This document shows positions 16,523-25,005 of a stretch of DNA of 64,000 nt, in pieces. Origin of the DNA: Allonocardiopsis opalescens (lineage in GTDB: Bacteria > Actinomycetota > Actinomycetes > Streptosporangiales > Streptosporangiaceae); assembly GCF_003002095.1 (NCBI RefSeq), contig NZ_PVZC01000004.1:639646-703645 (forward strand). Direction: 5' to 3'. The notes under the pieces were generated by a model. It was not told the DNA's origin. It searched no databases and saw nothing but the letters and a program-made list of their open reading frames with translations. How positions within the stretch are numbered: position 1 is the stretch's first letter; each line of letters begins with the position of its first letter. Both the position numbers and the translations under genes were made by a program.

Positions 16523-17299
16523 TCAGCTCCAGCGCACCCGCACCGAGGCGCGCCAGTCGGCCAGCAGCCCGGCGTCGCCGCGCACGTCCAGCCCCTCGGC
16601 GCCGCGCCGGTTCCACAGCAGCAGGTAGAGCTCGGCGGCACGGGCGCGCACGGCGCAGCCGCCGGGCCCCGGCGGCTCGTCCGGCGCCGCGCCGTCCTCG
16701 CGCACCGCCGCGTTGCCCTCGGGGCCGACGCGCACCCGCCAGCGGACGGGGGCGTCCAGCGCGGTCAGCAGCAGGGTGCGCGGGGCCTCGCCGGGCAGCC
16801 GGGACCGGCGGCGCGCGGCGAAACCGGTCAGGATCTCCTCGACACCGTCCAGCGCCAGCCCGGTCGGGTACTCGACGGGGGCGGCCGCCGCGGCGTACAC
16901 GTCGGCGCGGTGCACGGCCGTCTCGTGCAGCTGGCGGCGCGACCAGAAGTCCAGCGGCGAGGGCGCGGGCAGGAAGGTCCAGCACTCCAGCTCGGGCCGG
17001 GCCGCCGAGAGCTCCGCCACCAGGGCGCTGTGCCCGGCGCGGAACCAGGCGACCAGGCCGGCGTCGCCGGGCGGATCGGGCTCGATGTCCTCGGCGCGCG
17101 CCAGCAGCAGCGGCTCGGTGCGCCGCTCGCGCACGTGCGCCGCCGCCCAGCGGTGCACGCCGCCCAGGTGCAGCAGCAGCTCGCGCAGCACCCAGCCGGG
17201 ACAGGTCGGCACCGGGGCGGCCGGATCGAGCCCTTCGGCCGCGTCGGCCAGCAGCCGCCCCTCGCGGCGCAGCGCGTCGACGCGTCCGGCGATGTCCAT
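16523..17299 (-). CDS. Mycothiol-dependent maleylpyruvate isomerase family protein
   Basis: 258 residues of the DinB-like family named after mycothiol-dependent maleylpyruvate isomerase. The N-terminal four-helix bundle contains PTCPGWVLRELLLHLGGVHRW and the metal-binding His/Asp pattern is completed by RRQLHETAVHRADVYAA. The C-terminal sterol-carrier-like part is present. Presence of this family points to a mycothiol-using actinomycete. The true substrate is unknown, since most paralogues do not act on maleylpyruvate. Confidence 0.85.
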   Translation of the reverse strand: MDIAGRVDALRREGRLLADAAEGLDPAAPVPTCPGWVLRELLLHLGGVHRWAAAHVRERRTEPLLLARAEDIEPDPPGDAGLVAWFRAGHSALVAELSAARPELECWTFLPAPSPLDFWSRRQLHETAVHRADVYAAAAAPVEYPTGLALDGVEEILTGFAARRRSRLPGEAPRTLLLTALDAPVRWRVRVGPEGNAAVREDGAAPDEPPGPGGCAVRARAAELYLLLWNRRGAEGLDVRGDAGLLADWRASVRVRWS

Positions 17300-17342
17300 G
17301 CGGGCAGTCTGCCAAAGCGCTCCGCCCGCGGACAGGGGCGGC

Positions 17343-17930
17343 TCAGCGCTTGGCCGCGGGGCGGGCGCGCAGGTGCGCGCGTTCGCCCTGGCTGCCGAAG
17401 AGGCTGAGGAACTCGACCGCCTCGCCGTCGGCGGCGCCGAACCAGTGCGGGACGCGGGTGTCGAACTCCGCCGCCTCGCCCGGGGTGAGCACCAGGTCGC
17501 GCTCGCCCAGCACCAGCCGCAGCCGGCCGTTGAGCACGTAGAGCCACTCGTAGCCCTCGTGGGTCTGCGGGTGGGGCTCCCGCCGGGAACTGGAGGCGGG
17601 GATCACCAGCTTGTACGCCTGGATGCCGCCGGCCCGCCGCGTGAGCGGCAGCATCGTCATACCGCCGCGGGTGACCGGGCGCAGGTGGATGCGCGGGTCC
17701 CCGGTGGGCGGGGCGCCCACGAGCTCGTCCAGCGCGACGCCGTGCGCCCTGGCCAGTGGGAGCAGCAGTTCGAGATTGGGCCGGCGGGCACCCGACTCCA
17801 GCCGGGACAGGGTGCTCACCGAGATGCCGGTGGCCGCGGAGAGCTCGGCCAGCGTGGTCTCGCGCTCCCGGCGCAGCGCGCGCAGCCGGGGGCCGACGGC
17901 GCCGAGCGCCGCGTCGAGGTCGTCGTCCAT
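17343..17930 (-). CDS. XRE family regulator with C-terminal cupin
   Basis: 195 residues. An XRE HTH (about 14-68: LAELSAATGISVSTLSRLESG) is joined to a cupin barrel (about 100-185) with PHPQTHEGYEWLYVLNGRL and TPGEAAEFDTRVPHWFGA, whose histidines and acids can hold a metal. GGTGGG upstream of the ATG at 17930 acts as ribosome-binding site. Divergent from a methyltransferase gene; a small palindrome between them may be its operator. Such regulators sense small ligands through the cupin. Confidence 0.9.
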   Translation of the reverse strand: MDDDLDAALGAVGPRLRALRRERETTLAELSAATGISVSTLSRLESGARRPNLELLLPLARAHGVALDELVGAPPTGDPRIHLRPVTRGGMTMLPLTRRAGGIQAYKLVIPASSSRREPHPQTHEGYEWLYVLNGRLRLVLGERDLVLTPGEAAEFDTRVPHWFGAADGEAVEFLSLFGSQGERAHLRARPAAKR

Positions 17931-17939
17931 CCCACCATT

Positions 17940-17954
17940 TTGCCAGATCGGCAA
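17940..17954. promoter_or_regulatory. Candidate XRE-cupin operator
   Basis: TTGCC-AGATC-GGCAA is a perfect 5-base-arm inverted repeat ten bases upstream of the regulator start. A second looser repeat, CAACA-N10-TGTTG, follows at 17952-17971. Both fall in the divergent intergenic region. Confidence 0.4.
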
Positions 17955-18061
17955 CAGAACTTGCAGTGTTGGCGGCCGTGGCCGCACAGTCGTCACCGGA
18001 CGGCCCTGAGCCGCCGTGTCCCGCGGCGCCGCGGCCGGTGAACCCTGGAAGGAAGAGCATC

Positions 18062-18685
18062 GTGTCAAAGGACTTCGACGAGGAGTACTGGGAAGAGCGC
18101 TACCGCGGCCACGGCGCCGCCCATGGGCGGCCCAACCCGCAGCTGCTCGCGGAGGCGGCCGACCTGGCGCCCGGCGCGGCGCTGGACGCCGGCTGCGGCG
18201 AGGGCGCCGACGCCGCGTGGCTCGCTGCACGCGGCTGGCGGGTGACGGCGGTGGACGTCTCCGCCACCGCGCTGGCGCGTGCGCGCGAGCGCGCCGACGC
18301 CCTCGGCGCCGAGGTGGCGGGCCGGATCGACTGGGTGCGCGCCGACCTGACCGCGTGGACGCCGCCCGAGGGCCGCTTCGACCTGGTCTCCACCCACTAC
18401 GTGCACACGGTGGAACCGATGGAGCGGCTGCTCGGCCGGCTGGCCGCGGCGGTCGCCCCGGGCGGCACCCTGCTGGTCGTCGGCCACGACCACGCCGAGG
18501 CGCACAGCGCCGGGCCGCACCGCCCGGTGACCGGGGCGCACGTCACCACGGCGGAGCTGGCGGCGGGCCTCGATCCCGGGCGCTGGGACCTCGCCGTCGC
18601 CGAGACCCGGTCCCGGGAAGCCGGCCACGGCGGCCGCACGGTCACCATCCACGACGCCGTCCTGCGCGCCCGCCGGCGCCCCTGA
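18062..18685 (+). CDS. Class I SAM-dependent methyltransferase
   Basis: 207 residues. EEYWEERY begins the fold; motif I is LDAGCGEGADA and the next acidic motif is VTAVDVSATAL. FDLVSTHYVHTVEPM and GGTLLVVGHDH are the later strands. Similar proteins are thiopurine- or tellurite-type methyltransferases (TehB-like). GGAAGGAAG precedes the GTG at 18062. The divergent XRE-cupin gene is probably its regulator. Acceptor unknown. Confidence 0.88.
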   Translation: MSKDFDEEYWEERYRGHGAAHGRPNPQLLAEAADLAPGAALDAGCGEGADAAWLAARGWRVTAVDVSATALARARERADALGAEVAGRIDWVRADLTAWTPPEGRFDLVSTHYVHTVEPMERLLGRLAAAVAPGGTLLVVGHDHAEAHSAGPHRPVTGAHVTTAELAAGLDPGRWDLAVAETRSREAGHGGRTVTIHDAVLRARRRP

Positions 18686-18742
18686 CCCGCCGATCGCCAC
18701 GGCGGCGCCGGGCGGGAGGGGCGCGGTGCGGGCTTCGGGCCG

Positions 18743-18770
18743 CGGCCGCCGCGGGGAGCCGCGGCGGCCG
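18743..18770. terminator. Terminator hairpin after the methyltransferase gene
   Basis: A perfect 12-base inverted repeat (CGGCCGCCGCGG with its complement) closes on the four-base loop GGAG, 58 bases after the stop codon. No U-tract. Confidence 0.6.
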
Positions 18771-18866
18771 GTTCCGCGTCGGTGGACCTGTCCACCGCCG
18801 CCCCCGGTCGCCACCGCTCGACCGCGTCTGCCAGGCTGGACGGCGCACGCCGACCTGGGGGAGGCC

Positions 18867-19337
18867 ATGTCCGACACCTCGACCGCGACAATCCGGCCGG
18901 CCGTCGAAGACGACGTGCCGGCGATCGTCGCGCTGCTGGCCGACGACGCGCTCGGCGCCACCCGGGAGACCCCCGGCGACCTGGCGCCCTACCGCGCCGC
19001 CTTCCGCGCGATGGCGGCCAGCCCTGACCAGCTGCTGGTGGTCGCCGAGGCGGCGGGCCGGGTGGTCGGCACCCTCCAGCTCACCGTGATCGCCGGCCTG
19101 TCGCTCACCGCCACCACCCGCGCCCAGATCGAGGCCGTCCGCGTGCACGCCGACATGCGCGGCACCGGTCTGGGCGCCCGCCTGGTGCGGTGGGCGATCG
19201 ACGAGGCGGCGCGGCGCGGCTGCGGCCTCGTCCAGCTCACGTCCAATGCGAGCCGCGCCGACGCGCACCGCTTCTACCAGCGCCTGGGCTTCGCCCCGAC
19301 CCACGTGGGCTTCAAGCTCCGCATCGACCGGGGCTGA
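18867..19337 (+). CDS. GNAT family N-acetyltransferase
   Basis: 156 residues, complete GNAT fold: IRPAVEDDVPAIVALL at the start, QIEAVRVHADMRGTGLGARLV for acetyl-CoA binding, and NASRADAHRFYQRLGFAPTHVGF at the end. GGGGGAGG before the ATG at 18867. Its 3' end overlaps the convergent LysR gene by 26 bases. Substrate unknown. Confidence 0.9.
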   Translation: MSDTSTATIRPAVEDDVPAIVALLADDALGATRETPGDLAPYRAAFRAMAASPDQLLVVAEAAGRVVGTLQLTVIAGLSLTATTRAQIEAVRVHADMRGTGLGARLVRWAIDEAARRGCGLVQLTSNASRADAHRFYQRLGFAPTHVGFKLRIDRG

Positions 19338-20283
19338 CGGGCCGGCGCTGGTCCGCGAGCCGGCCGCCGGAGCGGGCGGCGCGCTCCTCGGCGACCTGGC
19401 GCAGCGCGGCCAGCCCGGCCGCGACGGCGGGCTGCCGCTCACTGCCCCGCCGCACGCAGGCCAGGAAGCGCCGGGAGGGCGCGGGCTCGCCGCGCAGCGG
19501 GATCCGCACCACGGACCGGTCGGCGGGCACCGGCGCCAGCCGGGGCATCAGGCACACGCCCAGACCGTGGGTGACCAGCATGGAGATGGCGTTCCACTCC
19601 TGCACGCGGTGCTCGATGCGCGGGGTGAACCCGGCGGTGGCGCAGGCCGCCAGGATCAGCTGGTGGTGGTCGAGCCGGTCCGGCGCCGCGATCCAGCTCT
19701 CGTCCGCCGCCTCGGCCAGTTCGACGGGCTCCCGGCCGGCCAGGCGGTGACCGACGGGCACCAGCAGGTCCTGCGGGTCGTCCAGCAGCGGCCGCCGGAC
19801 GAAGCGCCGGTCGTCGGCCGAGGGGGTGCCGGGCAGCGGCACCACCACCGCGATATCGGTCTCCTTGGCCAGCAGCAGGTCGAAGCAGTCGGTCGTCTCG
19901 GCCTCGGTCAGCTCCACCGCCAGCCGGGGGTGCTCGCCGCGCAGCCGGGCCGCCGCCGGGGCGAGGAACGAGGCGACGCCGGTGGCGAAGCTCGCCAGCC
20001 GCAGCCGCCCGGCGGCCGCGCCGCTGTGAGCGTCGAGGTCGGCGCGGGCCTCCTCCCACTGCGCCTGGAGCAGGTCGGCGTGGCCCAGCAGGATGTGCGC
20101 GGCCGGGGTGAGCCGCACCCGGCGGCCGTCGCGTTCGAGCAGGCCGACGCCGAGTTCGGCGGCGAGGGCGCGCATCTGCTGCGAGACCGCCGACGGCGTC
20201 AGGTGCAGGGCGTCGGCGGCCGCCGTGACGGTGCCGTGGCGGTAGAGCATCCGCAGCACGTGCAGCCGGTCCAGGTCGACCAT
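19312..20283 (-). CDS. LysR family transcriptional regulator (copy 1)
   Basis: 323 residues. HTH at the N-terminus (VTAAADALHLTPSAVSQQMRAL) and a LysR substrate-binding domain (LRLASFATGVASFLAP to the C-terminal FLACVRRGSE). It is strikingly similar, well over half of the residues by eye, to the LysR protein at 21235-22185, so the two are recent paralogues. It diverges from the EamA transporter, whose promoter it probably controls through the GGACC-N5-GGTCC box at 20322. Confidence 0.92.
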   Translation of the reverse strand: MVDLDRLHVLRMLYRHGTVTAAADALHLTPSAVSQQMRALAAELGVGLLERDGRRVRLTPAAHILLGHADLLQAQWEEARADLDAHSGAAAGRLRLASFATGVASFLAPAAARLRGEHPRLAVELTEAETTDCFDLLLAKETDIAVVVPLPGTPSADDRRFVRRPLLDDPQDLLVPVGHRLAGREPVELAEAADESWIAAPDRLDHHQLILAACATAGFTPRIEHRVQEWNAISMLVTHGLGVCLMPRLAPVPADRSVVRIPLRGEPAPSRRFLACVRRGSERQPAVAAGLAALRQVAEERAARSGGRLADQRRPVSPGRCGA

Positions 20284-20321
20284 GCAGGAACGCTACACGA
20301 TTTCCTTCGGAGATCAGCGAT

Positions 20322-20336
20322 GGACCTTCATGGTCC
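20322..20336. promoter_or_regulatory. LysR box 1, GGACC-N5-GGTCC
   Basis: A perfect 5-base inverted repeat inside the longer conserved string CGATGGACCTTCATGGTCCG. An almost identical string with a partly degenerate right arm lies upstream of the second LysR gene at the same distance from the start codon, and AGACTG plus GGAGG follow in both places. Confidence 0.6.
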
Positions 20337-20371
20337 GCTGCCCGCAGACTGCGGAGGTGCCCACTGACCGC

Positions 20372-21238
20372 GTGACCGCCACCCGCTCCGGCGCGCCGCC
20401 GCGCTCGGCGGCCTGGCTGGTGCTGGGCAGCGTGCTCAGCGTCCAGCTGGGCCAGTCCTTCGGCAAGCTGCTGTTCGGCGAGGTCGGGCCGATGGGCGTG
20501 GCCGCGCTGCGCCTGGGGCTGGCCGCGCTGGTGCTGTGCGCCCTCTACCGCCCGCGGCCGCCCCGCACGGCGCGGGCGGCCGGCCTGGCGGTGGGCTTCG
20601 GCACGGCGATCGCCGGCATGAACCTGGTCTACCCCGCGCTGGTCTTCCTGCCGGTCGGGGTCGCGGTGACCTTGCAGCTCCTGGGGCCGCTGACCGTCGC
20701 GCTGCTGGGCTCGCGGCGCCGTGCGGACCTCGGCTGGGCCGCGCTGGCCGCCCTGGGCCTCGCCCTGTTCGCCGTCCCGTGGGGCGGCGGGGGATCGGAG
20801 CTGCCGCCGGCCGGGGTCGCGCTCGCGCTGGCCTCCGGCGCGGCCATGGGCGCCTACCTGCTGTTCAGCCGCCGGGCCGGAGCGCGCGCCGCCGACGGCT
20901 CGGTGCTGGCGCTCGCGGTGGTGTGGGCGGCGCTGCTCACGCTGCCTTTCGGCATCGCCGACGGCGGTGCCGCGCTGCTGCGCCCCGGCGTTCTTGCGGC
21001 CGGGCTCGGCGTGGCCGTGCTCTCGGCGGTGCTGCCCTACGCGCTGGACCTTGCCGCGCTGCGCCGCCTGCCACCCCGGGTGGTCGGCGTACTGGAGAGC
21101 CTGGAGCCGGCCGTCGGCGCCTGCGCGGCGCTGGTGGTGCTGGGGGAGTTCCTGACGCTGCGGCAGTGGCTGGCGGTCGGCTGCGTGGTGGCCGCCTCCA
21201 GCGGCGCGGTGGCCTGGACGGGGCGGCGCGGCCGCTAG
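20372..21238 (+). CDS. EamA/DMT family exporter
   Basis: 288 residues, ten predicted helices in two EamA repeats (RhaT/YdcZ-type). Typical signatures are AWLVLGSVLSVQLGQSFGKL, GMNLVYPALVFLPVGVAVTL and the second-repeat VLESLEPAVGACAALVVLGE. The start is uncertain: GTG codons at 20357 and 20372 and an ATG at 20330 are in frame, and GGAGG at 20353-20357 is not ideally spaced for any of them. Its stop overlaps the stop of the convergent second LysR gene by two bases. Probably exports an amino acid or metabolite under LysR control. Confidence 0.88.
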   Translation: MTATRSGAPPRSAAWLVLGSVLSVQLGQSFGKLLFGEVGPMGVAALRLGLAALVLCALYRPRPPRTARAAGLAVGFGTAIAGMNLVYPALVFLPVGVAVTLQLLGPLTVALLGSRRRADLGWAALAALGLALFAVPWGGGGSELPPAGVALALASGAAMGAYLLFSRRAGARAADGSVLALAVVWAALLTLPFGIADGGAALLRPGVLAAGLGVAVLSAVLPYALDLAALRRLPPRVVGVLESLEPAVGACAALVVLGEFLTLRQWLAVGCVVAASSGAVAWTGRRGR

Positions 21239-22185
21239 ACGCCGGCCGGGGCCGCCTCGGCGGGGACGGGCGCGGAGGTCTCCAGGCCGGCGGCCACCGC
21301 GTGCAGGGCGGCCAGGCCGTGGGCGATGGCGGGCCGGCGCTCGCTGCCCCGGCGCACACAGGCCAGGAAGTGCCGCGAGGGGGTGGGCACGCCGTGCAGC
21401 GGGACGCGCACCACGTCGAGGCTGGGCAGGATCGGGGCGAGCCTGGGCATCAGGCAGACGCCGAAGCCGTGCGCGACCAGGGAGGCGATGGCGTTCCACT
21501 CCTGGACCTCGTGCACGATCCTCGGGGTGAACCCGGCCGTGGCGCAGGCGACCATGATCTCCTGGTGGCAGTCCACGGTGTCGGGGGCGGCGATCCACGG
21601 CTCGTAGGCGGCCTCGGCCAGCGCCACCGACGGGCGCGCCGCCAGCGGGTGCCCGGCCGGGACGATCAGGTCCTGCGGGTCGGCCCACAGCGGGAACTGC
21701 CGGAACCGGGGATCGTCGGGCGGCGGGGTTCCGGGCAGCGGCACCAGCACCGCGATGTCGACGTCGCCGGAGAGCAGCCGGTCGAAGCAGCCGCGGATCT
21801 CGACCTCGGACATCCGCACCGCCAGCCGCGGGTGCTCGGCGCGCAGCCGCAGCGCGGCCGGGGCGACGAAGGAGGCCAGCCCGGTGGGGAAGCTGGCGAT
21901 CCGCAGCTCACCGAGGCCGCCCTCGGTGTGGGCGTCCAGGTCGGCGCGGGCCAGCTCCCACTGGGCCTGCAGCAGGTCGGCGTGGTCGAGCAGGGTGCGC
22001 GCCGCCGGGGTGAGGTGCACCCGGCGCCCCTCGCGGCGCAGCAGCTCCACCCCCAGCTCCTGGGAGAGCAGCCGGATCTGCTGGGAGACGGCCGAGGGGG
22101 TGAGGTGCAGGGCCTGGGCCGCGGCGGTGACCGTGCCGTGCTGGTGCAGGACGCGGAGCGCCTGGAGCCGCCGGAGATCGATCAT
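21235..22185 (-). CDS. LysR family transcriptional regulator (copy 2)
   Basis: 316 residues, HTH VTAAAQALHLTPSAVSQQIRLL and a LysR sensor domain nearly parallel to that of copy 1 (VVPLPGTP/VLVPLPGTP, TAGFTPRI, VQEWNAI, GVCLMPRLAPI). The start ATG at 22185 begins IDLRRLQ, matching VDLDRLH of copy 1. Divergent from a small Cys-rich protein gene; a GGACC-N5-GGTCG box related to that of copy 1 lies between them. Confidence 0.92.
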   Translation of the reverse strand: MIDLRRLQALRVLHQHGTVTAAAQALHLTPSAVSQQIRLLSQELGVELLRREGRRVHLTPAARTLLDHADLLQAQWELARADLDAHTEGGLGELRIASFPTGLASFVAPAALRLRAEHPRLAVRMSEVEIRGCFDRLLSGDVDIAVLVPLPGTPPPDDPRFRQFPLWADPQDLIVPAGHPLAARPSVALAEAAYEPWIAAPDTVDCHQEIMVACATAGFTPRIVHEVQEWNAIASLVAHGFGVCLMPRLAPILPSLDVVRVPLHGVPTPSRHFLACVRRGSERRPAIAHGLAALHAVAAGLETSAPVPAEAAPAGV

Positions 22186-22224
22186 GTAGCCGAGGCTACA
22201 CGATCCGGTACAGAAACTTGCGAT

Positions 22225-22239
22225 GGACCTGAACGGTCG
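22225..22239. promoter_or_regulatory. LysR box 2, GGACC-N5-GGTCG
   Basis: Inverted repeat with one mismatched outer pair, inside CGATGGACCTGAACGGTCG. Its surroundings (ACACGAT before it, AGACTGGAGG after it) match LysR box 1, showing that the two promoter regions are duplicated together with the regulators. Confidence 0.55.
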
Positions 22240-22258
22240 CCCCGCCCAGACTGGAGGC

Positions 22259-22480
22259 ATGGCAACAGTCCAGCCCGATCCCATGCCCACCCCGAGGCCG
22301 GGCGCCTGCGCCCGGTGCGGCTGGCCCGAGGACCAGCCCTTCGAGGTCGTGTCCCGGCACTCCACCTCCACCGGCACGCTCGTCTACACCCGCTGCGCCT
22401 GCGGCCGCCTCCAGGTGCGCCGCCTGGGCGGCGCCTGGCCCGCACCCATCGCCTGCGGCGCCCCGCCCGCCGACGGCTAG
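22259..22480 (+). CDS. Small Cys-rich (zinc-ribbon-like) protein
   Basis: 73 residues. Two cysteine pairs, CARCGW and CACGRL, are spaced as in a zinc ribbon, with VVSRHSTSTGTLVYTR between them. The ATG at 22259 directly follows CTGGAGGC, too close for a normal ribosome-binding site, so initiation may be leaderless. It diverges from LysR copy 2 and ends eight bases before the convergent MOSC gene. Unknown function; a similar conserved small protein with this context is plausible in other actinomycetes. Confidence 0.65.
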   Translation: MATVQPDPMPTPRPGACARCGWPEDQPFEVVSRHSTSTGTLVYTRCACGRLQVRRLGGAWPAPIACGAPPADG

Positions 22481-22488
22481 CGGCGCGC

Positions 22489-23265
22489 CTAGACCTGCCC
22501 GGCCGTGTCCAGGTCGGCGGCCGGCTGGAGGGTGACGGGATCGCCGACGCGGACCACGCCCGCCCGGGTCACCTGCATGATGGTGCCGAAGAGGTTGTCG
22601 TGCCGCGAGATGACCCACGACTGAAGCTCCGGCCAGCGCCGCTCGCCGCGCGGGTCCCAGCTGGGCACGGCGCAGCGCACGCACGGCCCGGTGCTCTCAC
22701 CGCCCGTCTCCAGCACGGCCGCACCGATGGTGAGCACGGTGCCCGGCCCCCAGGTCTCCTCGTCGAAGGCCGGGGCGTCCAAGGCCAGGTGCAGGTTGGG
22801 GCGGAAGCGCAGCAGGTCCACCGGCGCGCCGAGTTCGGCCTCCAGGGCGGCCCGGGAGGACTCCGTCGTGACCAGCACGGTGCCGGGCCGGTCCTGGTGG
22901 CGCAGGGCGGCGCCCAGCCGCAGCGGCAGGTCCAGCCCGGCCGCCAGCGCCTCGGCCAGCGTGGGGTCCTCCCAGCCGTAGCGGGTGCCGTCGGGTCCGG
23001 TCACCACCGGCGGCCCCGACGGCGCGGGGCCGGGCGGGTAGGCGGCGGCCCAGTGCAGCATCGCCGGGCGCTGCCGCACCGTCAGCACGGCCTCCTCGCG
23101 GTTCGGCCGCTCGTCGAGCAGGGTGTAGGCGCGGTCGCCGGCCAGCCCGGCCGCGTCCAGCGCGGCCTCGGGCACGGCCTCGCCGCGCAGCGACTTCACC
23201 GGCCACCGGTACAGCCGCGCCAGCGAGCCCCGGAAGGGCGGCGGCGCCTGGTGCGCAGCGGACAT
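22489..23265 (-). CDS. MOSC domain protein with N-terminal beta barrel
   Basis: 258 residues. An N-terminal MOSC_N-like barrel (LARLYRWPVKSLRGEAV, typical PVKSL motif) is followed by a MOSC domain with FRPNLHLALDAP, TGPCVRCAVPSWDPR and the closing FGTIMQVTRAGVVRVGD. The Cys of GPCVRC is the cofactor-linked residue in mARC-like proteins, which reduce N-hydroxylated compounds. The ribosome-binding site AAGGAG lies inside the end of the LysE gene, seven bases upstream, so the two are one operon. Confidence 0.88.
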   Translation of the reverse strand: MSAAHQAPPPFRGSLARLYRWPVKSLRGEAVPEAALDAAGLAGDRAYTLLDERPNREEAVLTVRQRPAMLHWAAAYPPGPAPSGPPVVTGPDGTRYGWEDPTLAEALAAGLDLPLRLGAALRHQDRPGTVLVTTESSRAALEAELGAPVDLLRFRPNLHLALDAPAFDEETWGPGTVLTIGAAVLETGGESTGPCVRCAVPSWDPRGERRWPELQSWVISRHDNLFGTIMQVTRAGVVRVGDPVTLQPAADLDTAGQV

Positions 23266-23272
23266 GTGCGTA

Positions 23273-23914
23273 CTACTCCTTGTGTCCTGTCACGGCGACC
23301 GTGACGCCGAGTCCGATCATGGTCAGGCCGCCCGCCCCGCCGACCAGCGAGAGCCGCCGGGGCGAGCCGGTGAACCAGCCGCGGGCGGTGGCCGCGGCCA
23401 GCCCCCACATGCTGTCGGCGACCACCGCGATCAGGTTGAACACCAGGCCGAGCAGCAGCATCTGCGCCACGGCGTGGCCCTGGGCGGGATCGGTGAACTG
23501 CGGCAGCACGGCGGCGAAGAAGACGACGGTCTTGGGATTGGTCACCCCGACCACGAAGCCCTCGCGCAGGGTGCGCAGGCCGCCGTGCGCGGGGGCGCCG
23601 CCGCCGGGCACGGCGGCCTGGGGCGCGCCGCGCTCGCGCAGCGCCTTGACGCCGAGGTACACCAGGTACGCGGCGCCCGCGAGCTTCAGCGCGGTGAAGA
23701 CCACGGCCGAGCGCTCCACGATCGGGCCGATCCCCACCGCCACCACCACGACCAGCGCGTAGGCGCCCAGGGTGTTGCCCGCGACGGTGGTCAGCGCGGC
23801 GCGGCGCCCCTGCGCCAGCGCCCGTCCGACCACGAACAGCACGCTGGGGCCGGGCACGATGATCAGCAGGAAGGACATGGCGGCGAAGGCGAGCAGCCGG
23901 TCGGGGGAGACCAT
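23273..23914 (-). CDS. LysE/RhtB family amino-acid exporter
   Basis: 213 residues with six hydrophobic helices. LLIIVPGPSVLFVVGRALAQG and EGFVVGVTNPKTVVFFAAVL are the family signatures. Likely exports an amino acid or a homoserine-lactone-like compound; the substrate cannot be read from sequence. The gene precedes the MOSC gene in a two-gene operon. Confidence 0.9.
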   Translation of the reverse strand: MVSPDRLLAFAAMSFLLIIVPGPSVLFVVGRALAQGRRAALTTVAGNTLGAYALVVVVAVGIGPIVERSAVVFTALKLAGAAYLVYLGVKALRERGAPQAAVPGGGAPAHGGLRTLREGFVVGVTNPKTVVFFAAVLPQFTDPAQGHAVAQMLLLGLVFNLIAVVADSMWGLAAATARGWFTGSPRRLSLVGGAGGLTMIGLGVTVAVTGHKE

Positions 23915-23964
23915 GCTCCATCCAAGCACGCGGCCGCCCGATTTGCGCGGTTCGGGTACCGCCG

Positions 23965-25005
23965 TCAGCGCGGCGGGCGCTCCTCGGGCAGGCCGAAGGC
24001 GGCGAAGAGCCGGACGTCCATGAAGTTCACCACGCGCGAGATGCGGCCGGAGCCGCTGAAGGCGAGGACCTGCAGCAGGAAGGGCCGGTAGGCGCCGCCG
24101 GGGCCGCGCAGGTACAGGGCCAGCGCGGGCTGGCCGTTGGCGGCGGTGCGCAGGACCCAGAAGTCGCCGGGCCCGCCCGGGCAGCGATCGCGCAGGTGGG
24201 TGGCGACCTGGTCGGAGCCGCGGTACCAGTTGGCGTAGGGCGGCATCTCCCACACGACGTCGTCGGTGAGCAGCCGGACGATCCCGGCGACGTCCTTGCG
24301 CTCGAAGGCGGCGGCGTACCGGTCGATCTGCTCGCGCTGGCGGGCGGCGGAGGGCTCGGCGGTGCCGTCCTCGGTGGGGCCGACCACGGCGAGGTGGCCG
24401 CGGGCCCGCTGCAGCGCGCTGTTGACGGCCGCGGTACTGGTGTCGAGCAGGTCGGCGACCTCGGCGGCCCGCCACTTGAGCACGTCGCGCAGGATGAGCA
24501 CGGCCCGCTGGCGGGGCGGGAGGTGCTGGAGCGCGGCCACCAGGGCCAGCCGCACGCTCTCACGCTCGGTGACGACCGAGGCGGGATCGGCCGGGCCGCC
24601 GGAGCCCGCGCCGACGAGGGCGTCGGGGACCGGCTCCAGCCATGGCAGCTCGGCGCGCTCGACCAGGGGGTCGGCGGCGTCGGAGCCGGGCTGGCCCAGG
24701 CCGGTGGGCAGCGGCCGCCGGGCGCGCCGGCCCAGCGCGGTGAGGCAGACGGTGGTGGCGATCCGGTACAGCCAGGTGCGCAGCGACGAACGGCCCTCGA
24801 AGCCGGCGTACCCGCGCCAGGCGCGCAGGTAGGTCTCCTGGACCAGGTCCTCCGCGTCGTGGAGGGAGCCCACCATGCGGTAGCAGTGCGCGAGCAGTTC
24901 GTGCCGGTAGGGGTCGGCCAGCCGGGGGAAGTCGGCGGCGCCGTCAGGGCCCGACCGGTCGGGGGCGGCCAGGTCGACCGGGGTGACCTGGGAGTTCATC
25001 GACAT
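23965..25005 (-). CDS. SigG-like ECF sigma factor with SnoaL-type C-terminus
   Basis: 346 residues. Sigma region 2 (LLAHCYRMVGSLHDAEDLVQETYLRAWRG) and region 4 (LQHLPPRQRAVLILRDVLKWRAAEVADLLDTS) are followed by a SnoaL_2-like domain of about 120 residues (AGIVRLLTDDVVWEMPPYANWYRG). This three-part layout defines the SigG subgroup of extracytoplasmic-function sigma factors, which often lack a conventional anti-sigma factor; none is seen here. Start at the ATG at 25005; the ATG at 24999 is an alternative. Confidence 0.9.
   Translation of the reverse strand: MSMNSQVTPVDLAAPDRSGPDGAADFPRLADPYRHELLAHCYRMVGSLHDAEDLVQETYLRAWRGYAGFEGRSSLRTWLYRIATTVCLTALGRRARRPLPTGLGQPGSDAADPLVERAELPWLEPVPDALVGAGSGGPADPASVVTERESVRLALVAALQHLPPRQRAVLILRDVLKWRAAEVADLLDTSTAAVNSALQRARGHLAVVGPTEDGTAEPSAARQREQIDRYAAAFERKDVAGIVRLLTDDVVWEMPPYANWYRGSDQVATHLRDRCPGGPGDFWVLRTAANGQPALALYLRGPGGAYRPFLLQVLAFSGSGRISRVVNFMDVRLFAAFGLPEERPPR

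Noticed and set aside
20536..23304. A 922-codon open frame on the plus strand
   Set aside because: It overlaps EamA, LysR and MOSC genes in the wrong frame or strand and shows Gly/Arg repeats without domain motifs.
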